DNA of 64,000 nt. Origin: Caldicellulosiruptor bescii DSM 6725. Its GTDB lineage: Bacteria; Bacillota; Thermoanaerobacteria; Caldicellulosiruptorales; Caldicellulosiruptoraceae. The stretch spans positions 2,855,719 to 2,919,718 of the forward strand of contig NC_012034.1 of assembly GCF_000022325.1 (NCBI RefSeq), written 5' to 3'. The position numbers were made by a program, and so were the translations under genes. Every line of letters begins with the position of its first letter. Positions within the stretch are counted from its first letter, which is position 1. The notes below the pieces were generated by a model. That model saw only the letters and a program-made list of their open reading frames with translations. It had not been told where the DNA came from and searched no databases. This document shows positions 1-6,770 of the stretch, one piece after another.

Positions 1-118
1 GCGGAAGGTTACATTCATTGGCTTGCAAAAATACTCCTTCAATTTGGTCAGTGATTTCAATCTCCTCAACCACTGAGGCTTGCGATAGATATTTTGCTAA
101 ATGTGGGTCTAAAATCAT
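1..118 (-). CDS. Partial hypothetical protein (N-terminus only)
   Basis: An open frame begins at an ATG at 118 and runs off the left edge, giving about 39 residues. It starts MILDPHLAKYLSQASVVEEI and is acidic and polar. A good ribosome site, AGAAAGGAG, lies 6 bases upstream of the ATG, which supports a real start. It would follow the 93-residue frame at 149-430 on the same strand. I do not recognise the family; the rest of the gene is outside the window. Confidence 0.5.
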   Translation of the reverse strand, partial: MILDPHLAKYLSQASVVEEIEITDQIEGVFLQANECNLP

Positions 119-148
119 GTTTTTACTCCTTTCTGTTGAAATTTGACA

Positions 149-430
149 TTACAAATCATCAAGGCTTCCCATTTTTTCTTTGCTATTAGTCCACACACTG
201 AATTCTCTTTTATAAACTGTCTTTAAAATCTCAAAACTCATAGAATAACTTTGTAAACATCTCAATTTTTCCTTTGTAATTGATGAATCTTCCAGAATAC
301 TTACAATGATCTTGTAATTTGCTTTTATCATTCTGCAAGTCTCATAAAGTTGTTTAAGGTTTTCTTCTTCTATGTCATCATAGGTTGGGAATCCAAACAA
401 TTGGGTTATCTGTGGCATTCTTTCTGCCAT
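149..430 (-). CDS. Hypothetical protein, 93 aa
   Basis: A soluble, helical-looking protein of 93 residues (MAERMPQITQLFGFPTYDDI...). No motif, signal peptide or membrane segment is visible. The ribosome site is weak for either candidate start (430 or 418), and the 5' end overlaps a broken frame at 378-575. It precedes the partial gene at 1-118 by about 30 bases, so the two may be co-transcribed. It could itself be a remnant of a decaying accessory operon. Confidence 0.4.
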   Translation of the reverse strand: MAERMPQITQLFGFPTYDDIEEENLKQLYETCRMIKANYKIIVSILEDSSITKEKLRCLQSYSMSFEILKTVYKREFSVWTNSKEKMGSLDDL

Positions 431-575
431 TTTCTATGTGGTTATCATATAAAATTTTTCTTAGCACCCATGCAGGCTTGTCATTCCCCCAGAGATTTAA
501 CATATAGTCTGGAATAATCCCGCCATGGTTCATGTGTCAGACGCCAACAAGTACAGAACAGGTAACTGTTCCCAT
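378..575 (-). pseudogene. Broken short gene with in-frame stop
   Basis: Starting at an ATG at 573-575 with a strong ribosome site (AAGGGGAG, 7 bases away), the frame reads MGTVTCSVLVGV, then a TGA, then continues HMNHGGIIPDYMLNLWGNDK and on for about 30 residues to a stop at 378. The part after the stop is protein-like and could restart at the ATG at 533. It overlaps the 93-aa frame by 53 bases. I read it as a small gene with a nonsense mutation. The family is unknown to me. Confidence 0.35.
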
Positions 576-905
576 TTTATACTCCCCTTCTTCTCTTCTA
601 TTTTTTGAGCTGGCAATTTTTTAGTTTCTGTTGTAAGTTTAATCATCTCAAAGTTTATTTTATAACTTTTTTTGGCAGTTGAAAAGTTCAAAAAATATGC
701 GAACTTTTAATAATGATAGCAATTATTTAGTCAGTGTGCAACCTGTATAGTCATTATATTATCGTTCAAAATAAAAAGATATGTGTCAAAAATTTAATAA
801 AACAAAATAATACTTTTACATTCATTTTGTCCTTAGATTTACTTTTATGTTTGTTTATATTCTTCTATATGGCTCCATGTGTTTAGAAAAATAAGACTTA
901 AATTA
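576..905. other. Gene-free A+T-rich stretch before CRISPR leader 1
   Basis: I see no convincing reading frame here. One small motif, TATGCGAAC at 696-704, resembles the arms of the inverted repeat at 3757-3932. Long frames from 845 onward on the minus strand are read through CRISPR repeats and are not genes. Confidence 0.4.
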
Positions 906-1089
906 GCTTTTGTATTTACCAATTCCTGTCGACCTGCAATCCCCCCAAAAACCCCCGGGGGTCGACAGCAAAAGACAAATTTTGGCATGTATTGACTTGT
1001 GGGCTTTTGAGGTGTATAATAGAAACAACATACTGCAGCTTGAAAACTTAACCATTTGTTCCTTGTTGCATTCTGCAAGCTATCCACGG
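906..1089 (+). promoter_or_regulatory. CRISPR leader 1
   Basis: About 165 bp of this segment is nearly identical to 10366-10515 upstream of array 2, starting at TTTTGTATTTACCAATT and ending near CCATTTGTTCCTT. It holds a G+C-rich hairpin (CTGTCGACC pairing with GGTCGACAG, with C5/G5 tracts inside) at about 925-968, and a promoter at 992-1020. The last 25 bases before the first repeat are less conserved between the two leaders. It sets array transcription to the plus strand. Confidence 0.85.
992..1020 (+). promoter_or_regulatory. Pre-crRNA promoter, array 1
   Basis: TTGACT at 992-997 and a perfect TATAAT at 1015-1020 are separated by 17 bp, a near-consensus sigma-A promoter. It ends 69 bp before the first repeat and is copied exactly in leader 2. 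Confidence 0.85.
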
Positions 1090-1913
1090 GTTTGTAGCCT
1101 CCCCTTTGGGGATTGAAACCGATGAAGGATTGTAGGATTTTTGCAATATATAAACGTTTGTAGCCTCCCCTTTGGGGATTGAAACTATAATAGTTGCTCG
1201 CATAGGAAACTCTATACATTGTTTGTAGCCTCCCCTTTGGGGATTGAAACAAAGTTTATCTATTTCTTCTTGCGTTTTATTTGTTTGTTTGTAGCCTCCC
1301 CTTTGGGGATTGAAACAAATATTTAGCGCTTTGTCTTTAAATTGAGAATATAAGTTTGTAGCCTCCCCTTTGGGGATTGAAACGTCCCTCACAACGATGA
1401 AACAATCAAAAGAATCTATTGTTTGTAGCCTCCCCTTTGGGGATTGAAACTAAACAAATTAATGTAGCTAAATTTGTCGCCTTGTAGTTTGTAGCCTCCC
1501 CTTTGGGGATTGAAACTCCAGTGGGATGGAAAGAGATGAAATAATGTCAAAAGTTTGTAGCCTCCCCTTTGGGGATTGAAACAAAATAATCAAAGATTCT
1601 TTTACCCCACCTACACATCGTTTGTAGCCTCCCCTTTGGGGATTGAAATCAATATCGAGAATAATCTTTCTTCCTTCAGTAGTTTGTTTGTAGCCTCCCC
1701 TTTGGGGATTGAAACGATAATGAGGGATTGAAAGTTGGTGAGCTTGTGAAAGTTTGTAGCCTCCCCTTTGGGGATTGAAACTTCCTTGTATTCGCTACAG
1801 GCAAAGTGATTTTACCAGTTTGTAGCCTCCCCTTTGGGGATTGAAACTCATAATTTAATCTTCTGCGTGTTTGTCTGCGCAAAGTTTGTAGCCTCCCCTT
1901 TGGGGATTGAAAC
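1090..1913 (+). CRISPR. CRISPR array 1: 13 repeats, 12 spacers
   Basis: Thirteen 30-bp repeats beginning GTTTGTAGCC, with a CCCC-TTT-GGGG hairpin core and ending GATTGAAAC, start at 1090, 1156, 1221, 1287, 1354, 1421, 1487, 1553, 1620, 1686, 1752, 1818 and 1884. Spacers are 35-37 bp and all differ. The repeat at 1620 ends in T instead of C. The 3' ATTGAAAC matches the usual crRNA 5' tag. The array's true end is probably the degenerate repeat at 2409-2438, with foreign DNA in between. No cas1, cas2 or cas10 is in the window. Confidence 0.97.
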
Positions 1914-1915
1914 GT

Positions 1916-2002
1916 TATTATGAAGATTTTGACACTTTAGAGCAAGAACTTGATACAAATATACTTGACAATTTTGAACTTGATGAGGCGGCACCATTTT
2001 GA
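1916..2002 (+). pseudogene. C-terminal fragment, possibly SSB-like
   Basis: The open frame begins directly at the array edge and encodes 28 residues before a TGA. They are strongly acidic and end ELDEAAPF. An acidic tail closing in Pro-Phe is the hallmark of the protein-docking tip of single-stranded-DNA-binding proteins. Position ahead of a recA-like fragment fits a phage recombination operon. The tail is too short to prove the family. The stop overlaps the next start as TGATG. Confidence 0.4.
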
Positions 2003-2238
2003 TGGTATATGAAGTTACTTATAACAATTCAAGACTTGTGTTTGAAGGAAAAGAAATTAATTATTTCAAGATTTTAGAGGCTTTAGATAAGCTTAGAGAT
2101 TTGCGTGACTATATTGAACTGTTTTACACTGAGTATTCTGGTCTTCCTCTTACCTCTCTTCCATATGATGTTTTACTTGATATTTTTACAAACTATCTTG
2201 ACTTTATAGGTGTACAAATAAAGGTTATAGGTAGGTAA
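2002..2238 (+). CDS. Small hypothetical protein in the array insert, 78 aa
   Basis: The ATG at 2002 overlaps the preceding stop (TGATG), which implies translational coupling; a weak GAGGCGG site lies 7 bases upstream. The protein (MVYEVTYNNSRLVFEGKEIN...) is soluble, acidic and unrecognised. It sits between an SSB-like tail and a recA-like start, so a role in phage or plasmid DNA metabolism is a guess from context only. It is the only intact gene in the insert. Confidence 0.5.
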   Translation: MVYEVTYNNSRLVFEGKEINYFKILEALDKLRDLRDYIELFYTEYSGLPLTSLPYDVLLDIFTNYLDFIGVQIKVIGR

Positions 2239-2246
2239 ACTTTTTT

Positions 2247-2408
2247 ATGGGTGACAAGGCAAAAATAATTGAGCTCATGAAAGCTATTAATAAAGCTAAA
2301 GGTGGAAATGTGATAGGTTTTTTGGTAAGATAGCACCAAAATCTATTCCGGTAATTCCAACTCAATCACTTATTCTGAACAAACAGCTAGGTATTGGTGG
2401 ATTTCCAG
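2247..2408 (+). pseudogene. RecA-like N-terminal fragment, frameshifted and truncated
   Basis: The ATG at 2247 opens MGDKAKIIELMKAINKAKGG, then hits TAG at 2331. Moving one frame at the T6 run near 2318-2323 restores GKIAPKSIPVIPTQSLILNK, then QLGIGGFPG. This resembles the start of RecA: basic helix, then a SxSLxLDxxLGxGGxPxGR-like segment just before the Walker A loop. The Walker A motif is missing because the frame runs into the CRISPR-type repeat at 2409 and stops at its TAG. The E. coli-like comparison is from memory. Confidence 0.55.
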
Positions 2409-2438
2409 GTTTGTAGCCTCCCCGTTGGGGATTGAGAG
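2409..2438 (+). repeat. Degenerate terminal CRISPR repeat of array 1
   Basis: It matches the array repeat at 27 of 30 positions; the differences are T16G, A28G and C30G. The GATTGAGA ending is the same change seen in the terminal repeat of array 3 (17273-17302), so this was probably the original end of array 1. Confidence 0.85.
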
Positions 2439-2564
2439 GAAGCCTTACCTTTGGTGTTTGAGGTGTGGGAAAGGTTTCCTTTGGGATTTGAGAGGTAGAA
2501 AATGAAGACTCTTCTTAAATAGTTGAAATGGATTGTATGTTAAAATTTTTTAACTTCTGGGAGA

Positions 2565-2607
2565 ATAAAAAGATGCCAGGGATAAAGAAACAACTCCCCG
2601 GCATCTT
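2565..2607 (-). terminator. Rho-independent terminator for the 284-aa gene
   Basis: Read on the minus strand, AGATGCC and GGCATCT pair around a loop of about 22 bases and a T5 tract follows. It lies just downstream of the stop at 2631. Confidence 0.8.
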
Positions 2608-2630
2608 TTATATGCAGTTTTAAATTGACA

Positions 2631-3485
2631 TCATTCCTCTATTATATCCTCTCCTTCATCTTCTAATCCTTCTGGATACATATCCTCAGGATCTGCATAG
2701 TGGCATATGTTAAATGTTGTAACATCAACTGATGATACTGGTGAGCTAATCGGAAAAAGTGCCATTGTAAGAGAAATGCAACCTTTTTTCAAATCTTCTA
2801 TTAGCATTTCGAGTCCTATTTTGTCTTTATCAAGAATAATTGTTTTAACTGGGGGAATTTCAAATTCTGATACTGAACAATCAGCGTCAAGACCAGCTTC
2901 ATTATCAATTCCAGCTTGCTCAATAGCTTCTTCATAAGGATTATAATCTCTTATCTTTTCCTTTATTACTTCAATTGCTTTTTTATCTACTGTTGACATG
3001 TAGAAAATGCCACATTTTTTGCAAACCATATATGCAACATTTTCAAAATTCAGGGTGTATCCTGCCACTTTGACATTGACTCTTTTGCCCCATTCAATTT
3101 TCATCTCACTACTTCCGCATTCAGAACATATTGAAGGGGACAAAACTTTAATTAGAATGTTATCATACTTAAAGTGATCTTTCTTATCTATTTTGTCTTT
3201 TATAGTTTTTATTTTTGTATTCCAGCACTGGTCAGGATTGCAGCTTGAGTCTTTTTCTTCTTTGTTATTAGGGCAAAGTCCAACCCACCCAGGACACTTT
3301 TTTGCCTGCAAATACTCTTTTGGCCTTTTGAAATTGCCAATTTCATCTTTTAATAGTTCTCTCAAACTTGCAAATGTTCTCAAACTTTCTCCAACATAAT
3401 CAATCAAAGTTTGTTCATAATAAGATTCATGAAGTTTTACCACACCATCTTCATCGATATAAAAATAACTCAACCCTATCACCAC
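2631..3485 (-). CDS. Cysteine-rich family protein (8 Cys), paralogue of 28489-29403
   Basis: 284 residues, start GTG. Two conserved cysteine clusters are shared with the gene at 28489-29403: a GLCP-x-K/N-x-E-K-D-S-x-C-x4-CW block near residues 64-88, and an SICxECG ... CKKCG pair near 118-158 that looks like a zinc ribbon. The C-terminus is very acidic (about 14 D/E in the last 20). No catalytic motif is seen and I do not recognise the family. It follows a 48-aa membrane protein by 9 bases and ends at a terminator. Both copies have a csx20 gene in the wider neighbourhood, which hints at a defence or stress role but is only context. Confidence 0.7.
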   Translation of the reverse strand: MVIGLSYFYIDEDGVVKLHESYYEQTLIDYVGESLRTFASLRELLKDEIGNFKRPKEYLQAKKCPGWVGLCPNNKEEKDSSCNPDQCWNTKIKTIKDKIDKKDHFKYDNILIKVLSPSICSECGSSEMKIEWGKRVNVKVAGYTLNFENVAYMVCKKCGIFYMSTVDKKAIEVIKEKIRDYNPYEEAIEQAGIDNEAGLDADCSVSEFEIPPVKTIILDKDKIGLEMLIEDLKKGCISLTMALFPISSPVSSVDVTTFNICHYADPEDMYPEGLEDEGEDIIEE

Positions 3486-3494
3486 CTTGATTCT

Positions 3495-3641
3495 TTATAT
3501 TCTAAAAAAGCCTTTAATAATTCCTAAGATAAATTTAAACATTAAATATAAAATTCCAAGCGAAATGAGTATTAGCGGCAGGAGGATTGGAGCAAGGATA
3601 ATCAAGATAATGACGGCAAACACTATCCCATATTTTGCCAC
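3495..3641 (-). CDS. Small membrane protein, 48 aa
   Basis: A GTG-started frame encodes MAKYGIVFAVIILIILAPIL and continues hydrophobic for most of its length, ending KGFFRI. One long or two short transmembrane helices are likely. It ends 9 bases before the 284-aa gene, so they form an operon. AAGAGG touches the GTG, so a slightly downstream start is possible. Its partner's cysteine-rich nature makes a membrane-plus-metal-sensor pair possible, but that is speculation. Confidence 0.55.
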   Translation of the reverse strand: MAKYGIVFAVIILIILAPILLPLILISLGILYLMFKFILGIIKGFFRI

Positions 3642-4012
3642 CTCTTAAAGTAAAACATTTTTCATCTAAGCTTTAATAACTCTATTTTTCTTACACCCTC
3701 ATCACACTTTATTCCTCTTATACAGTTTACAACCAGCCACATTTTTGATCAACTCCAAAATTTATGCGAAGTTTAATGATCAAATTTATCAGGTGAGATT
3801 AAAAATTTATTTCACCATAAATTTTTGCCATAAACAACATAATCTCAAATACTTTATTCTCAGAAAATAACTGCACAACTGAGAAAATCACAGTTTTAAC
3901 TCTAATCAAAAACCAACTTCGCATAAAAATTTGTCTTTTCAAAGAGAATAAAACTCAGTTAAAATAACTTTGCTGCTGCTTGCAGCAAAAAATTTAAAGG
4001 GAGATGATAAGC
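3642..4012. promoter_or_regulatory. Divergent intergenic region with long inverted repeat
   Basis: No gene is seen. Arms at 3757-3773 (AAAATTTATGCGAAGTT) and 3915-3932 (AACTTCGCATAAAAATTT) are inverted copies about 140 bp apart. Because the two flanking genes point away from each other, both promoters must be here, and the arms are candidate operator sites. Confidence 0.4.
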
Positions 4013-4558
4013 ATGCAGCAAAAATCACTTCTTGAAAAGCTCTCATCAATAAGATTTCGCCAATACGTTTTGCAAGAAGAAGGTTTAAACTCCTGGTGGG
4101 ATTTTAGAATGCCAATTGAAGATGATTACACTACACTATTTGAGCTGATCAAATCAATAAAAAGCGCAAGGCTTGTGTTCAAAGCTTTGATGGCATGCAA
4201 AAGATACTTTAGAATAATTCCTTCAAAAAAAGGTCTGTGCCTTGTCTACAGATTCTCAATTCTCTCAACAGCAAAAAATCCAGAACTTCCAGTTGACATA
4301 AATCAACCAACAGAAATAATTGAATACAACGGCATAAAATGGTTTGTTGAAGAATTTGGTTCTCTTATTGTCATCGGTGAGGTTAACATAAACAAGGTTA
4401 AAAGAATTGTCGAAAAACTTGAAGAAAACTGGAAGAAAAGATATCCAAAGATAAGAGAGAAGGAAATTAAAAAGTATATCGACATCATAAAGAATGAAAA
4501 CATAGAAGAAATGAGAAGAATATGGGATGCTTTTGTAGATGTTGTAAATGGAGACTAA
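4013..4558 (+). CDS. Hypothetical protein, 181 aa
   Basis: A soluble protein with a charged helical C-terminal half (KVKRIVEKLEENWKKRYPKI...). The second ATG (4013) is preferred because AAAGGGAG lies 9 bases ahead of it; an ATG at 4004 is in frame but has no room for a ribosome site. It is transcribed alone, away from the cysteine-rich gene. No family recognised. A GC hairpin follows at 4563-4590. Confidence 0.6.
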   Translation: MQQKSLLEKLSSIRFRQYVLQEEGLNSWWDFRMPIEDDYTTLFELIKSIKSARLVFKALMACKRYFRIIPSKKGLCLVYRFSILSTAKNPELPVDINQPTEIIEYNGIKWFVEEFGSLIVIGEVNINKVKRIVEKLEENWKKRYPKIREKEIKKYIDIIKNENIEEMRRIWDAFVDVVNGD

Positions 4559-4562
4559 CTAT

Positions 4563-4590
4563 AGGCTGTCTGCAGTTTTTGCAGGCAGCC
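4563..4590 (+). other. Hairpin after the 181-aa gene
   Basis: GGCTGTCTGCA and TGCAGGCAGCC form a near-perfect stem. There is no clear T tract after it, so it may be a weak or factor-dependent terminator. Confidence 0.4.
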
Positions 4591-4655
4591 CGGTAACCAT
4601 AAGGGAATATTTTATGGCAGATTCATAGTTTTGCATCTAAAGCTTTCCATATTGA

Positions 4656-5465
4656 TTATTTCCTTGGTATCCATAAGTAGTCAACCGAAGATTTTTTTGC
4701 AACAGGCTGAGGATAAAGGCACATCAGCTGTTTTATTTCTTTGTCTATACAACAGTTTACCTTCAAGCCAAGTTCTCTTGCCTTTTCGTATGTTATTGGA
4801 AAATCATGTGTGTATTTACCCTCAACAAGCTCATTTGCTATTTTTTGAGCAACATCCTCAGAATAGTTGTCAGACAAAAGTTCCAAAACTATTTCTTTTG
4901 TTTGTCTGATAGCTTTTTTAGCAATGTCTGCTAAAATCAATGTTTTGTCGTCAATCTCATTGACAGCTTTTTGTTTTACAACCTCTAAAATTGATACAGC
5001 AGGAAATTCGCCAATCTGTGGGTCAACAGGTCCCAAAATCGCATCCTCTGACATAACTATTTCATCTGCTGCAAGTGCAATGAGTGTACAGCCTGACATT
5101 GCATAGTGCGGAACATGAACAGTAACTTTGCCTTTGTGACGTTTTATAGCTCTTGCAATCTGTGTTGCAGCTAAAACAAGTCCGCCCGGTGTGTGAAGAA
5201 TTATATCAAGCGGGATTGACGGGTCTGTCATGTTGATTGCCCTTATTACTTCTTCCGAATCGTTTATGTCAATATACTTGTAAATTGGAAAGCCCAAAAA
5301 ACTCATGGTTTCTTGCCTGTGAACAAGAAGTATTACCCTTGAACCTCTCTTTTTCTCTATTTTTGCAATTAACTTTTGCCTTGCTGATTCAAGCATCCTC
5401 TGTTTTAAAGCAGGTTGAAGAGAACTTGCTATTATGAAAAATATGAGTAAATCCCAAAAACTCAT
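4656..5465 (-). CDS. SppA/SDH-type membrane serine protease
   Basis: About 269 residues from ATG 5465 (a GTG 9 bases earlier is also in frame). One N-terminal membrane helix (FWDLLIFFIIASSL) is followed by a ClpP/crotonase-fold protease domain of the serine dehydrogenase proteinase family. The signature LHTPGG oxyanion segment and HYAMSGCTLIALAADEIVM, with its nucleophile serine, are clear, as is GPVDPQIGE. These proteins are thought to cut membrane-associated substrates from the cytoplasmic face. It lies directly downstream of a rhomboid protease (27 bp), so the two may form a membrane-proteolysis operon. Confidence 0.85.
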   Translation of the reverse strand: MSFWDLLIFFIIASSLQPALKQRMLESARQKLIAKIEKKRGSRVILLVHRQETMSFLGFPIYKYIDINDSEEVIRAINMTDPSIPLDIILHTPGGLVLAATQIARAIKRHKGKVTVHVPHYAMSGCTLIALAADEIVMSEDAILGPVDPQIGEFPAVSILEVVKQKAVNEIDDKTLILADIAKKAIRQTKEIVLELLSDNYSEDVAQKIANELVEGKYTHDFPITYEKARELGLKVNCCIDKEIKQLMCLYPQPVAKKSSVDYLWIPRK

Positions 5466-5491
5466 AACAAACACTTCCCTTTGTTAGAATT

Positions 5492-6220
5492 TTAATAGTA
5501 CCTGTAGTAAAAAATTTCATCATCGAAAAAATTGTTGTATCTACGGTACCTCTTTTTGAAGAAATTAACTGTAAGTGCGCCAAACACAAATCCACCAATG
5601 TGAGCCCACCATGCAATCCCGCTCCCAAATACAGGTCCAAACAGTTCTAAAATCCCAGATGATACCTGCGATAAAAACCATAAACCAAGATAAAATACAG
5701 CCGGGATGTTTACAAAAAGTGGAATAAATCCAATCGGTATAAGTGTAACAATGTTTGAAAGAGGAAACATTAGAAAGTATGCACCCATCACACCTGCGAT
5801 TGCACCAGATGCTCCAACAACCGCAACAAGAGAGTGTGCATTGAAAAACCAGTGAGTATAAGCTGCAGAAAACCCACTCAGAAGATAGAATATTAAAAAC
5901 CTAAAATGTCCCACTCTGTCTTCAACATTGTCGCCAAAAAGCCAGAGCGACCACATGTTGGATATAAGGTGCATCCAACTTCCGTGCATAAACATTGAAC
6001 ATATTATTGGCCATATGGAATAGATAATTCCTGTTATAAGTCCATCAGACAAAGCCCTTGAGAATTTTTCTGGTATAAATCCATATCTGTAAACAAATTC
6101 CTGTGCTGCCTCAGGTGGAATAGAGACCTGAAATAAAAAAATAAGCACATTTACAATGATTATAAACCATGTCATAAAAGGCTTTTCCCTGCTTGGAATT
6201 GTGTCTTTAAGTGGAATCAC
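5492..6220 (-). CDS. Rhomboid family intramembrane serine protease
   Basis: 242 residues with six or more membrane segments. The dyad is visible: the serine in GASGAIAG (S139) and the histidine in WWAHIGG (H207), plus the upstream HLISNMWSLWLFGDNVED segment typical of loop 1 and TM2. It cleaves transmembrane helices within the bilayer. The short N-terminus (MIPLKDTIPSREKP) is usual for Firmicute and actinobacterial members. It is the first gene of a likely two-gene unit with the SppA/SDH-type protease. Confidence 0.9.
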   Translation of the reverse strand: MIPLKDTIPSREKPFMTWFIIIVNVLIFLFQVSIPPEAAQEFVYRYGFIPEKFSRALSDGLITGIIYSIWPIICSMFMHGSWMHLISNMWSLWLFGDNVEDRVGHFRFLIFYLLSGFSAAYTHWFFNAHSLVAVVGASGAIAGVMGAYFLMFPLSNIVTLIPIGFIPLFVNIPAVFYLGLWFLSQVSSGILELFGPVFGSGIAWWAHIGGFVFGALTVNFFKKRYRRYNNFFDDEIFYYRYY

Positions 6221-6393
6221 TTTTTTCTTTCCCCTTTTTTCATAAAACTCATAATTTTTAAATACCCATTTTCATGGTCAATCTTTCTCTTCTGCTTTAT
6301 TAATTTTCAATATTTTCTTCGCAACATTTTTTCAAACAAATTCATGGCTGAATTTAATAATATTTTGAATTTTTCCACATTTTCAAGGTATTC

Positions 6394-6707
6394 TTAATTG
6401 CCATGTGGTGATGAACCGTGCACTGTAGCATTCCTTACATATTCAAGTTCTCTCACTGTATCTGCTTCATCCTGTTCCTTATCAGTTTGTTAAATCTGAC
6501 CTTTTGTTCTTAATATTTTCTATTTCTAATTTTAGTCTTTCCCTTGCTTTTTCACGTAAAACATAATTTCTTGTTTGTATCAGGATTGAAAACATATTCA
6601 GTCTGTTCATACCCTACTGTCTGATCTTTTTTTAACCGTCCTTTACCTATGACCCATATAAGAATATTTGCGATATTGTTTTTTATCACCTTAAAAACCC
6701 CTTGCAT
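6394..6707 (-). pseudogene. Decayed gene with C-terminal HEPN-like RNATVH motif
   Basis: From an ATG at 6707 the frame reads MQGVFKVIKNNIANILIWVI and on to FNPDTNKK. It then needs at least two frame changes to reach VLREKARERLKLEIENIK and finally EADTVRELEYVRNATVHGSS before TAA at 6394. The R-x4-H in RNATVH resembles the active motif of HEPN domains, as in the neighbouring csx1. Whether it was a HEPN RNase is an inference. No intact gene lies in 6221-6770. Confidence 0.45.
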
Positions 6708-6770
6708 AAAAGTTAAAAAAATAATTTGTTATTTTCTATATAACTTTCAAAGTTTTTGTTGTTTTTCTCT

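Larger units (their letters stand above)
1914..2408 (+). other. 495-bp insert (outsize spacer) between repeats of array 1
   Basis: This segment lies between the last perfect repeat (1884-1913) and a degenerate terminal-type repeat (2409-2438). It is not random: it carries the tail of one gene, one complete small gene and the beginning of a recA-like gene, all on the plus strand and tightly packed as in a phage or plasmid operon. Both ends cut through reading frames. It is either an outsize spacer or foreign DNA recombined into the array. Confidence 0.7.

Noticed and set aside
925..968. Leader hairpin resembling a cloning-vector polylinker (GTCGACCTGCA, CCCGGG)
   Set aside because: The same sequence occurs in both leaders at equivalent positions with small natural differences, so contamination is unlikely.
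845..1882. Open reading frames across CRISPR array 1 on both strands
   Set aside because: Their sequence is repeat-derived (recurring NPQRGGYK, SIPKGEATN, QSPKGRLQT), produced by reading the 30-bp repeat in three frames; no ribosome sites or conserved protein.
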